A stretch of DNA of 6,704 bases from Chitinophagaceae bacterium (GCA_013205585.1 JABMML010000222.1:1-6704); one strand, 5' to 3'. Counted from the first letter of the stretch, positions 1 to 6,650 are shown. Program-made: numbers and translations. Notes: generated by a model from the letters alone, not told the origin.

Positions 1-13
1 TAGTTACAGAACA

Positions 14-1036
14 TTAATTTTTCACAGGAACTTCATCAAAATAATGCGCTTTCAAAAATGTTGTTACCGCATTTACAAATGCCATAGCAAAAGTCTGTCT
101 ATTGGATTTTGTATCTCTTAATCCAGTTCGGTTACATTCCACTTGAATACCATCTATGGTCCCGCCTTTATAAGAACTGTAGTTTGCAGTATTGTATCCT
201 CCACTAAAATAATTATCAGAAACTAATGGAATGGGGTCTTTATTGGATGGAACTGCTAAAAATCCAGCTTGACTCAATAAACTGCCGAATGCTTTTTCTC
301 CTTTTAAAAGATCTGTGTGTAATGACCCTGAAGCGTTGTTTTTTGCTAAGTGTTGTATGGAGCTTGCTTTTAACAAAGCTGGGCTATTTAAAGTTTCATC
401 TGGCAAAGCAAGTTCGTCTTCATATAATAGGTAGCCCAGTTCAACCCTTTGTTTTGGATTGCCATGGCCGTGTAGATCTATGAATAAGCCTTTATCGAAT
501 TTTGTTTTAATAGATACTATACTATTTTGTATTTGGCTATGAAAAAGACTCCAAACTGCATGGGCATTTTTATCTCCACAGCTGGCGTCTTCTCTGTTTC
601 TGTTAGCATCCATTTTAGAGCGATGCATTTTGTTAATTATTAAATAAGGTTTCTGCCCTCGTTTTGCAAACTCCTCCATAATGGCCCTTGCTTGTTCTAT
701 GGTGAATTCGTCCATAACACTTACGGCATTATTGCAAGTACGGTTTGCTATTACCACAGGTTTCAAGTCTCCCCCATGTGGTACGCTTAATATAATTGGG
801 ATATTACCCATTTCAAATTCCACATAATCTTCTGCAACAAAAGAATTTAAAATATCTATTGCCTCATCATTTTTAGCACAACCCACTAAAATGATAAAGG
901 TCAAAAAGCAATAAAAAGATTTTAAAAATGGATGAATTAATCTTTGTTTAACTGAATTTTGAATACCTTTTTCAAGTTTAAAAGGTTTTAATTCTAGCTT
1001 TTCTACTTTATCATATTTTAGATTAAATACCTCCAT
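14..1036 (-). CDS. N-formylglutamate amidohydrolase family protein, putative lipoprotein
   Basis: 340 aa. The core resembles the N-formylglutamate amidohydrolase (FGase/HutG-like) family, metal-dependent hydrolases of amide bonds. Visible motifs are SVPHGG (84-89), MDEFT (108-112), MHRS followed by DANRNRED (137-150), DLHGHG (187-192), YFSGG (276-280) and QVECNR (298-303). His87 and His189 are likely metal ligands by analogy with the family; the assignment is inferred. A hydrophobic stretch (about 38-50) ends in a lipobox-like LVGC with Cys53, suggesting an exported lipoprotein rather than the cytosolic HutG of histidine breakdown. No other hut genes are present. The ATG is the only reasonable start: an in-frame TAG lies 12 bp upstream and no ATG, GTG or TTG occurs before the hydrophobic segment. 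This leaves an unusually long, charged 37-residue stretch before it. Family assignment is fairly sure; substrate is unknown and could be another acylated amino acid or peptide. It appears to be a single-gene unit. Confidence 0.82.
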   Translation of the reverse strand: MEVFNLKYDKVEKLELKPFKLEKGIQNSVKQRLIHPFLKSFYCFLTFIILVGCAKNDEAIDILNSFVAEDYVEFEMGNIPIILSVPHGGDLKPVVIANRTCNNAVSVMDEFTIEQARAIMEEFAKRGQKPYLIINKMHRSKMDANRNREDASCGDKNAHAVWSLFHSQIQNSIVSIKTKFDKGLFIDLHGHGNPKQRVELGYLLYEDELALPDETLNSPALLKASSIQHLAKNNASGSLHTDLLKGEKAFGSLLSQAGFLAVPSNKDPIPLVSDNYFSGGYNTANYSSYKGGTIDGIQVECNRTGLRDTKSNRQTFAMAFVNAVTTFLKAHYFDEVPVKN

Positions 1037-1153
1037 TGTTATAATCTATTTTGATTTGAGGATGCATAATAGTCTTTTCATTGATGTTAGTCAAGTTTTT
1101 ACTTATGTAATACTTATAGTTAGAGAACTGAATCTCTATGTGGAAATACAACT

Positions 1154-1161
1154 CAAAAGTA
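1154..1161 (-). promoter_or_regulatory. Possible -7 box of the amidohydrolase gene
   Basis: The minus strand reads TACTTTTG, an exact match to the Bacteroidota -7 consensus TAnnTTTG and identical to the box in front of the SusC-like gene. It lies about 118 bp upstream of the start codon, so the transcript would have a leader of about 110 nt. No TTG is seen at the expected -33 spacing, which lowers confidence. Confidence 0.4.
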
Positions 1162-1196
1162 CCTACTCTTCGCTATTTTTTATTGACCCCCTTAAA

Positions 1197-1218
1197 AAGT
1201 CACTTCTAAAAGTGATTT
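1197..1218. repeat. 9-bp inverted repeat with 4-bp centre
   Basis: AAGTCACTT (1197-1205) and AAGTGATTT (1210-1218) flank CTAA. As plus-strand RNA all nine pairs form with one G-U; on the minus strand one pair is A-C. No U-tract follows on the plus strand. On the minus strand a short T run follows, so a weak terminator is possible. Its centre lies about 50 bp upstream of the possible -7 box at 1154-1161, so it could also be an operator for the amidohydrolase gene. Confidence 0.35.
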
Positions 1219-1298
1219 GTGTGGCCACTAATAAATTGTAAAGAGCTAGTTGTAATTGCATACTAAATGTAGGATTATTTATATCTTTTTTGATTAAA

Positions 1299-1306
1299 TA
1301 TTTTTG
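1299..1306 (+). promoter_or_regulatory. Possible plus-strand -7 box for the RNA candidate
   Basis: TATTTTTG matches TAnnTTTG on the plus strand upstream of the structured region. No TTG element lies 17-23 bp upstream; the nearest TTTG (1289-1292) is too close. In AT-rich DNA this match can arise by chance, so it is only a candidate start region. Confidence 0.25.
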
Positions 1307-1379
1307 TTAATACCTCAGGGTTATGAAGACAACGAATATATCACATCAGTTTAATTTTCAATTAGTTAGAAATGCTGTT

Positions 1380-1429
1380 GCTCCCGTTGTGTAACTCTTT
1401 CTAAAGTAAAAGAGGCGCAAAAAGGGAGC
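1380..1429 (+). other. Long interrupted hairpin within the RNA candidate
   Basis: Three stacked helices share one axis. GCTCCC (1380-1385) pairs with GGGAGC (1424-1429), TTGTGT (1387-1392) with GCGCAA (1415-1420) using two U-G pairs, and CTCTTT (1395-1400) with AAAGAG (1409-1414). The loop is 8 nt (1401-1408). The only interruptions are G against AAA and a bulged AA. On the minus strand the two U-G pairs become A-C mismatches. Confidence 0.55.
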
Positions 1430-1454
1430 GCACACTTTTCATGGAATATGTTGG

Positions 1455-1480
1455 AACTTCCTGACAATTGGAAGGAAGTT
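1455..1480 (+). other. Second hairpin of the RNA candidate
   Basis: AACTTCCT (1455-1462) and AGGAAGTT (1473-1480) are perfect 8-bp complements around a 10-nt loop. The loop contains GACAATT, which is complementary to AATTGTC at 1564-1570 just before the terminator, so a long-range contact is possible. The perfect stem gives no strand information by itself; its placement between two plus-oriented structures does. Confidence 0.45.
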
Positions 1481-1570
1481 AAAAGAATTAAAAATTGTTA
1501 ATGATGGAAACCCTCTACTAATTTATACCTTTTTTAGTCCACTTTATGCTGACGTTAGACAATAATTGTC

Positions 1571-1601
1571 AAGGGCGCCGTTTTTATTGGTGCCCTTTTT
1601 T
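1571..1601 (+). terminator. Intrinsic terminator, plus strand
   Basis: AAGGGCGCC (1571-1579) pairs with GGTGCCCTT (1589-1597) over 9 bp with one G-U pair and a 9-nt U-rich loop. A T run continues to 1601 (six T in all). Read on the minus strand the stem has an A-C mismatch and no U-tract follows, so it is oriented to the right. GTTAGAC (1554-1560) and GTCTGAC (1604-1610) flank it and can also pair with one G-U. It points at the 3' end of the SusD-like gene. Confidence 0.7.
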
Positions 1602-1639
1602 GATGTCTGACCTCAGAAATCAACTGTTTTTTGTATTTA

Positions 1640-3070
1640 CTATTTTTCCCACCAAACCTTAATATTTATATTATCACCACCCATTGCAGAAACCGCTAAG
1701 TTATAATTTGTTGTATTCGTGCTTTGAACTGCAGGTGGGTATCGATAACGCACAGGCATTATTTGATTGTTTAACATGCCGGCCGTTTTAGGCATAACAG
1801 GAAAACCTGTTCTACGATATTCAAACCACTGCTGAAAATCTGTAAAGAAAAGTGCAAAATATTTCTGTAACATGATCCGCTCGAGTGTGCCATTATAAGA
1901 CGCTTTGGTATTGGTAAAATAATCAGCCGGCATTACAATACCCATTTCTTGAATAGACGCCTTTACGCCATTTTCGTATGCAACTTTTGCAGCCGATGTA
2001 TTACTATTTCTAAATTCTATTTCTGCTTTAATCAATTCAACTTCTGAATAATTCATTAAAACAATATTCATTGGTGCAGTCACGAGTGCTATATTCATAT
2101 TAGAGGGAATGTAATCAAACTGATTATCGCTTCCAGCATAACCACTAGGAATACCCATGTATCCAATGTTAGCATTACTAATTTTATTTCTAGCCTGAGT
2201 CAATAATCTTGCTCTTCTAGGATCATTAAAATCATTTAATTTATCAGTGAAGAATATACCTGCAGCCCTAAATGTTGTAAAGTCTATAGCTCTACCCCAT
2301 GGAGAAACAAAAGGAGTTACCCCTGATAGTTTTACAATAGCAGCCTGATCATTAGAAGAAAATACAGGATATTTTGTAGGATTATCAATAATGGTTTTTA
2401 GTTTAGTTAAAGTACCCATTTCATTTCGCTTAGATAAGCGTAACAATATTCTCATTTGCAATGAGTTGGTGAATCTTTTCCAACTTGTTACATTATTAGC
2501 GTATAATATATCTGTGCCATGAATCATTGTCCTTGTTGTCATGTACAAATTATTAGCCGAGTCTAAATCAGCAATAATTTTTTCATATACCTTCTGCTGT
2601 GTAGTGAACTTTGGTCTGAAAATTCCCTCATCCCCTTTGGTCGCTTCTTCCATTGGTATGTCACCAAAACAATCCGTTAAGTTAGCATAAATCATTGCAT
2701 TTAATGTCAAAGCAATTGCTTGATAATTGGGATCTTTTTGCTGTACAGAAGCCGTATACATTTCCTTTACATTGGTCAACCACCTGTAATAAGTAGTCCA
2801 GGTAGAATTACCCGCTGTTTCTGTAATATCGTACCGATGAACACCACCTGATGTGCTAGGGAACGGCAACATGTCTTGCATCAAACCAAAGGTAAAGTCA
2901 TCAGATTTACGCATATTAAATGACGATACTTCATATAAGATCGGATTTAATAATGTACCCGGGCTAATTGTATTAACACGATTAGGATCCGTATTTATTG
3001 TTTCAAAATTCTTAGTACAAGATGCCAACAATAAAGTTAACAAGGTTGGTATAATTAAAAATTGTTTCAT
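1640..3070 (-). CDS. SusD/RagB-like outer-membrane lipoprotein (SusD_2-type)
   Basis: 476 aa. It should be the surface lipoprotein lid that captures nutrient for the SusC-like pore encoded just upstream. The N-terminus is a lipoprotein signal: hydrophobic residues 4-16, lipobox LASC with Cys18, then TKNFETINTDPNRV, a start typical of the SusD_2 branch. Other family marks are LTDCFGDIPMEEA (131-143), the helical WKRFTNSLQMRILLRLS segment (197-213) and the C-terminal MPVRYRYP and GGDNINIKVWWEK stretches. Length is normal and the frame is intact. The start lies 20 bp after the SusC-like stop codon, with no promoter between, so co-transcription is very likely. No Shine-Dalgarno is visible, as usual in this phylum. 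The ligand cannot be read from the sequence: this branch pairs with transporters for glycans, peptides and other oligomers, and no degradative enzyme is adjacent. Confidence 0.93.
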   Translation of the reverse strand: MKQFLIIPTLLTLLLASCTKNFETINTDPNRVNTISPGTLLNPILYEVSSFNMRKSDDFTFGLMQDMLPFPSTSGGVHRYDITETAGNSTWTTYYRWLTNVKEMYTASVQQKDPNYQAIALTLNAMIYANLTDCFGDIPMEEATKGDEGIFRPKFTTQQKVYEKIIADLDSANNLYMTTRTMIHGTDILYANNVTSWKRFTNSLQMRILLRLSKRNEMGTLTKLKTIIDNPTKYPVFSSNDQAAIVKLSGVTPFVSPWGRAIDFTTFRAAGIFFTDKLNDFNDPRRARLLTQARNKISNANIGYMGIPSGYAGSDNQFDYIPSNMNIALVTAPMNIVLMNYSEVELIKAEIEFRNSNTSAAKVAYENGVKASIQEMGIVMPADYFTNTKASYNGTLERIMLQKYFALFFTDFQQWFEYRRTGFPVMPKTAGMLNNQIMPVRYRYPPAVQSTNTTNYNLAVSAMGGDNINIKVWWEK

Positions 3071-3071
3071 G

Positions 3072-3093
3072 GTTTAGTGTTTGAGCGTAATTA
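3072..3093 (+). repeat. Left copy of a 22-bp inverted repeat flanking the SusC-like gene
   Basis: The core GTTTAGTGTTTGAGC (3072-3086) matches the minus strand of 6370-6356 at 14 of 15 positions. Extending to 22 bp gives 19 of 22. This copy fills the SusC-SusD gap and includes the SusC-like stop codon. No -7 box follows it at the right distance, so it is not a second promoter. Confidence 0.5.
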
Positions 3094-6000
3094 AAATTTA
3101 ACGGTGATATTAACACCAAAGGTTCTGCTTGATGGCAATTGACCCATTTCAACTCCTGGTAATATAGTTGAGCCGTTTAGTGCTGCAGTTTCAGGATCAA
3201 AAATCGGGAAGCTAGTAATCATCAATAAGTCTCTGCCATAAAGGGCAACACTTAGTTGTTTAAATAATGATTTACCCAAGATAGATTTAGGGAAATTATA
3301 TTCTAGTCTTGCTTCACGCAATTTTAAATAAGACGCATCAAAACTATTAGACTCTACATTGGCTCTTCTATAGTAATCACCATAATAATCTACCGGTAAC
3401 ACTTTAGTTGTATTAGTTGAATATGACTTATCAGGATTTTGTACAACACCCGCACCTATAATGAAGTTTTCTTCGCGGCCCATTAATGAGGATTTCAATT
3501 TACCCTGCTCCATCATTTTATGATGACTTTGAGAATAAATCATTCCACCTAACTGACCATCAATTAAAAAACTAAACCTAAAATTATTATAACTAAATTC
3601 ATTTCTGATACCGCCTTTCCAATCGGCATAAGCGGAACCGATGTATTGAATTTCCTGAGGACGAGCGGGTAAACCTGTTGCATTGTATACAATTTGTCCG
3701 TCGGTAGAACGCAAGAAACCAAAACCATAAATATCTCCAGTTGTCCCTCCTACTCTTGCTTGAATGGTTGCATTACCGCCATAACCAATATCTTGTTTTC
3801 CCTCCATGCCTTCTGCCAATTCCATCAAACGGTTTTGGTTTTTAGCCCAGGTTAAAATAGTATTCCAACTAAAGTTTTTCTTTTTGATAATGTTTCCAGT
3901 TAATACCACTTCAATCCCTTGGTTTCTTACAGCACCTGCATTTAATACCGCTCTAGCGTAACCTGTTGTTGGATCCATTGGTACTTCTAAAATTTGGTTA
4001 CGGGTGGTATTGCTGTATACTGTTAAATCCAAATTCAACCTACTTTTAAATAATCGGATATCTAAACCAGCCTCGTAGTTGGTAGATATTTCCGGTTTGA
4101 AATCTACGTTATGCAATAAAGTGGGCACCGAACCTGAACCAGGGAAAGGACTGGTACCATAGTATTTGCTGGTTTTATAAGGATCCGTATCGTTACCCAC
4201 TTGGGCTGCTGATAAACGAAATTTAGCAAATGAAACTAAAGCAGGCAATGCTAATAGATCACTTAATATTAGACTGGTATTAATAGAAGGATAAAAGAAT
4301 GAATTGTTTTGAACAGGCAACGTGCTTGACCAATCATTTCTTCCAGTAATGTCTACAAACCATTTGTTTTTGTAAGAAACCGAAGCTGTTCCATATAATG
4401 AATTAACTTTTTTATTTCTAGCAACATTTACTACCTCAGGCGTTCCCACTCCATTGCTCAACATATAAACACCCGGAATTACTAGTCCGATAACAGCAGC
4501 ATCTGTTCTATTGTAGTTGGCGCTCATAGCATTACCTCCTGCAGAAGCCGTTACATTAATGTCTGATCCAATCTTGTCTTTATAAGAGAGTAAGAAGTCG
4601 CTATTGATTTCGTAATCCTGAATATTTTGCTCTTTATAAAAACCCCTTAAATAGTTAGCTGAAGAATACGGTCTTTGTTGCTTTCTTATTTCGCTAGATA
4701 AATCAATTCCCGAACGAAGCATTAAATTGAACTTACTGTTAATTGTATAAGTAGTCGCCATATTTGCCAAGAATGCATTGCTTTTAACAGTATTGGTCAT
4801 TTCGTATGCAATCATATACGGGTTATCAATAAAACTACTAAAAGGGTGAACCTGATCTACTTGCTCTTGACCCTTTTTCCAAAGAGGCCTATACCAACTA
4901 AGATCAACGTTAGGGTTTTGGAAAATCATAAAATACGCAATCGACTGATTATTGTATCCAGTGGCAGGTAAATTATCACTAGACTTATTGGTGTAGTTTA
5001 CTTTAGAAACAAATTTTAATTTATCAGAAATTTTTTGGCTTACGCTTAAAGCGGCTGTCATTCTTTCAAAACCAGTATTCGGCATTATCCATTCATTTTT
5101 TGAATGGGTTAATGAAGCCCTTACAGATCCATTTTCATTACCACTTTCTAAAGAAATATTATTGGCGATGGTAGAACCTGTTCTCCAAAAGCCTTTAATA
5201 TTATTGGGCTGTGCTACCCAAGGTAATCTTGTTGCAGACTGTCCTTCAAGGTTTGGATCATATTGAAAATATTGCTGACCATTAAATCTTGGACCAAATG
5301 CACTACTGGTTCCACTGGTACTACCCCCATCTGCAGATGTACCATAACTATAATATTTTTCACCTGCTGCATTCAATGCTCTTCCCGTACCCTGGCCATA
5401 CTCATATTGGTAATCTGGCCAACTTAAAACCGTATTCATGCTCACATTAGAATTAAATGAAATACCAATACCTTTGTCTTTTCTTACACCTGATTTAGTG
5501 GTAATTAATAAAGCACCGTTCGCTGCTCTACTACCATACAACGCAGTTGCGCCAGGTCCTTTTAATACCGTGATGCTTTCAATATCATCAGGGTTAATGT
5601 CTGAGATACCATTACCAAAATCTACGGGTACATCCGAACCAGATCCAGCACCATATGCATTTCCTACTCCAGAGCTAGTTCCACTGCCATTCATGGGTAC
5701 ACCATCTATAACAATTAAAGCATTGTTTCCATCAGGATTCATTGAAGCATCTCCTCTAAGAGAAACCCTAACTGATCCGCCTGGACCTGAGCCAGCAGAA
5801 TATAAATTTAATCCTGCTACTTTTCCTGATAATGAACTAACCCAGTTATTTGAGCGGGCATCCAATACATCCCCCTCTTTTAAGGTTTGTGCAGCATAAC
5901 CTAATGCTTTTTCTTGCTTTTTTATTCCAAGCGCTGTTACAACCACTTCGGTTAATTCACTTGAGAGTGAACTCATTCGAGTAACAATATTAATTGCCCC

Positions 6001-6300
6001 TTTATTAATCGTTACTAATTGTTCTACACCTGTGTATCCTACGTATGAAAATTTTATACTATACTTTGATCCAATTGCTAATTGCTTAAGAATATAAATC
6101 CCTTTTTGATTGGTATTTACAGATTGATTTCTTTCTCCTTTTGATTGAAGCAATACAGTTACGCCTTGAAGTGGATTTCCTCTTTCATCAATTATCGTTC
6201 CGGTTAAATCGGTAAGAGACTGCGCATATACAAAATGCGGTAGTGTTAATACAATAAATAGTGTGAGCCGCTTTGCAGTTTTTAATAAATAATTTTTCAT
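3091..6300 (-). CDS. SusC/RagA-like TonB-dependent outer-membrane transporter
   Basis: 1069 aa. Predicted outer-membrane beta-barrel importer powered by TonB, working with the SusD-like lipoprotein encoded next. In order: signal peptide with likely cleavage after VYA (residue 26); carboxypeptidase-D-regulatory-like domain (about 31-108; LTGTIIDERGNPLQGVTV, then FSYVGYT); TonB-box region ELTEVVVTALGIKKQEKALGYA at 115-136; plug domain (about 130-275) with SLRGDASMNPDGNNALIVID, DGVPM, INPDDIESITVLKGPGATAL and YGSRAANGALLITTKSG; then the barrel, ending in a terminal Phe. The plug has a Gly/Ser-rich insert at about 204-232. There is no STN signalling domain before the regulatory-like domain, so sigma/anti-sigma control through this protein is not expected. 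Length and motifs are normal and no frameshift is seen. Substrate is not identifiable. It is the first gene of a two-gene operon and has its own promoter. Confidence 0.95.
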   Translation of the reverse strand: MKNYLLKTAKRLTLFIVLTLPHFVYAQSLTDLTGTIIDERGNPLQGVTVLLQSKGERNQSVNTNQKGIYILKQLAIGSKYSIKFSYVGYTGVEQLVTINKGAINIVTRMSSLSSELTEVVVTALGIKKQEKALGYAAQTLKEGDVLDARSNNWVSSLSGKVAGLNLYSAGSGPGGSVRVSLRGDASMNPDGNNALIVIDGVPMNGSGTSSGVGNAYGAGSGSDVPVDFGNGISDINPDDIESITVLKGPGATALYGSRAANGALLITTKSGVRKDKGIGISFNSNVSMNTVLSWPDYQYEYGQGTGRALNAAGEKYYSYGTSADGGSTSGTSSAFGPRFNGQQYFQYDPNLEGQSATRLPWVAQPNNIKGFWRTGSTIANNISLESGNENGSVRASLTHSKNEWIMPNTGFERMTAALSVSQKISDKLKFVSKVNYTNKSSDNLPATGYNNQSIAYFMIFQNPNVDLSWYRPLWKKGQEQVDQVHPFSSFIDNPYMIAYEMTNTVKSNAFLANMATTYTINSKFNLMLRSGIDLSSEIRKQQRPYSSANYLRGFYKEQNIQDYEINSDFLLSYKDKIGSDINVTASAGGNAMSANYNRTDAAVIGLVIPGVYMLSNGVGTPEVVNVARNKKVNSLYGTASVSYKNKWFVDITGRNDWSSTLPVQNNSFFYPSINTSLILSDLLALPALVSFAKFRLSAAQVGNDTDPYKTSKYYGTSPFPGSGSVPTLLHNVDFKPEISTNYEAGLDIRLFKSRLNLDLTVYSNTTRNQILEVPMDPTTGYARAVLNAGAVRNQGIEVVLTGNIIKKKNFSWNTILTWAKNQNRLMELAEGMEGKQDIGYGGNATIQARVGGTTGDIYGFGFLRSTDGQIVYNATGLPARPQEIQYIGSAYADWKGGIRNEFSYNNFRFSFLIDGQLGGMIYSQSHHKMMEQGKLKSSLMGREENFIIGAGVVQNPDKSYSTNTTKVLPVDYYGDYYRRANVESNSFDASYLKLREARLEYNFPKSILGKSLFKQLSVALYGRDLLMITSFPIFDPETAALNGSTILPGVEMGQLPSSRTFGVNITVKF

Positions 6301-6333
6301 AATTCAGTTTTAAACGCATTTGATATTGAAGCA

Positions 6334-6362
6334 CAAAAGTAAACTGAATAATAAAGCTCAAA
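6334..6362 (-). promoter_or_regulatory. Promoter of the SusC/SusD-like operon
   Basis: The minus strand has TTTG (6362-6359), a 17-bp spacer, then TACTTTTG (6341-6334). This fits the Bacteroidota primary sigma consensus of TTG at -33 and TAnnTTTG at -7. Transcription should start near 6328, giving a leader of about 28 nt before the ATG at 6300. Confidence 0.65.
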
Positions 6363-6370
6363 CACTAGAC
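6349..6370 (-). repeat. Right copy of the 22-bp inverted repeat, overlapping the -33 element
   Basis: The minus strand here begins GTCTAGTGTTTGAGC (6370-6356), nearly identical to the plus strand at 3072-3086. The copy covers the -33 TTTG of the operon promoter and most of its spacer. Confidence 0.5.
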
Positions 6371-6381
6371 TACTATCCTTA

Positions 6382-6402
6382 ACTATTTAGTAACTAAATA
6401 GT
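6382..6402. promoter_or_regulatory. Perfect 21-bp palindrome, likely operator
   Basis: ACTATTTAGT (6382-6391) and ACTAAATAGT (6393-6402) are exact inverted copies around one central A. The centre lies about 64 bp upstream of the inferred transcription start, the usual place for a dimeric activator acting upstream of a promoter. No U-tract follows on either strand and the centre is too tight for an RNA hairpin with full pairing, so a protein-binding site is more likely than a terminator. The regulator is not in the window. Confidence 0.5.
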
Positions 6403-6528
6403 AATAATATAACAACATCATAACAAATAAAAATTGAGTTATTTTATCATGACTATAGAACCTGATTAAATATCGAGAAATTTTGACAGGGAAGCGTTTT
6501 ACAATTAATAAAAAAGCCACCCAAGTAT

Positions 6529-6576
6529 TGTAGAAATATTATCTTGATCCTAAAGTGTTAACAGCTGTAGAAATAT
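6529..6576 (+). repeat. Pair of 11-bp direct repeats
   Basis: TGTAGAAATAT occurs at 6529-6539 and 6566-6576, 37 bp apart start to start. The second copy sits between AGCTG (6563-6567) and CAGCT (6577-6581), which are inverted copies. Function is unknown; chance is possible in AT-rich DNA. Confidence 0.3.
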
Positions 6577-6613
6577 CAGCTTTAAAGGTTCGTGTATTCG
6601 GTAAGAAATGACA

Positions 6614-6648
6614 AAAACCTCACGCAAAACCTCACGCAAACCTCACGC
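6614..6648 (+). repeat. Three tandem 12-bp repeats
   Basis: AAAACCTCACGC occurs at 6614-6625 and 6626-6637, followed by AAACCTCACGC (11 bp) at 6638-6648. The unit is about one helical turn and is more GC-rich than its surroundings. It lies just beyond the leftward terminator at 6651-6686. Too few and too short for a CRISPR array; could be clustered protein-binding sites or a remnant of a mobile element boundary. Confidence 0.7.
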
Positions 6649-6650
6649 AG

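Larger units (their letters stand above)
1307..1605 (+). ncRNA. Candidate structured small RNA, family not recognised
   Basis: No known RNA family was recognised. The case rests on structure: an interrupted hairpin (1380-1429) with 18 pairs, a second 8-bp hairpin (1455-1480) and a strong terminator (1571-1601), all on the plus strand. Several stem pairs are G-U on this strand and would be A-C on the other, which gives an orientation. No plus-strand gene upstream could use the terminator. The 5' end is uncertain: about 1312 if the box at 1299 is used, or closer to 1370. The 3' end is probably near 1601. The RNA would be divergent from the amidohydrolase gene and convergent with the SusD-like gene, stopping about 35-40 nt before that gene's stop codon. 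Small RNAs near SusC/SusD operons are known in Bacteroides; a regulatory role here is inference. Confidence 0.45.
1037..1639. other. 600-bp intergenic region without a convincing protein gene
   Basis: This gap separates the SusD-like gene from the amidohydrolase gene. The left part (1037-1298) holds a possible minus-strand promoter, a 9-bp inverted repeat and an 8-bp palindrome (GTGGCCAC, 1221-1228). The right part (1299-1605) holds plus-strand RNA-like structures ending in an intrinsic terminator. Open frames here are short and look like chance. No clear intrinsic terminator for the minus-strand SusC/SusD operon was found: the hairpin at 1571-1597 has no U-tract when read on the minus strand. 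Confidence 0.7.

Noticed and set aside
226..483. Plus-strand open frame of 85 codons
   Set aside because: It lies wholly inside the amidohydrolase-family gene on the opposite strand and its translation resembles no protein I know.
1056..1241. Plus-strand open frame of 61 codons
   Set aside because: It covers the likely promoter region of the amidohydrolase gene, has no recognisable domain and no upstream promoter; the composition looks like translated AT-rich noncoding DNA.
1370..1501. Open plus-strand frame of 43 codons through the hairpins, ending at the TAA at 1499
   Set aside because: It has no start codon until the ATG at 1448, which leaves only 17 codons. The RNA-like pairing explains the sequence better.
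1571..1601. Terminator of the SusC/SusD operon
   Set aside because: On the minus strand the stem has an A-C mismatch and no U-tract follows; its features fit the plus strand. A weak bidirectional effect cannot be excluded.
2853..3077. Plus-strand open frame of 74 codons
   Set aside because: It is antisense to the signal peptide and N-terminal part of the SusD-like gene, which has clear family motifs.
5438..5899. Plus-strand open frame of 153 codons
   Set aside because: It is antisense to the plug region of the SusC-like gene; the Pro-rich translation is the mirror of Gly-rich plug codons.
6614..6648. CRISPR array
   Set aside because: The repeats are 11-12 bp and directly adjacent, with no spacers and no cas genes.
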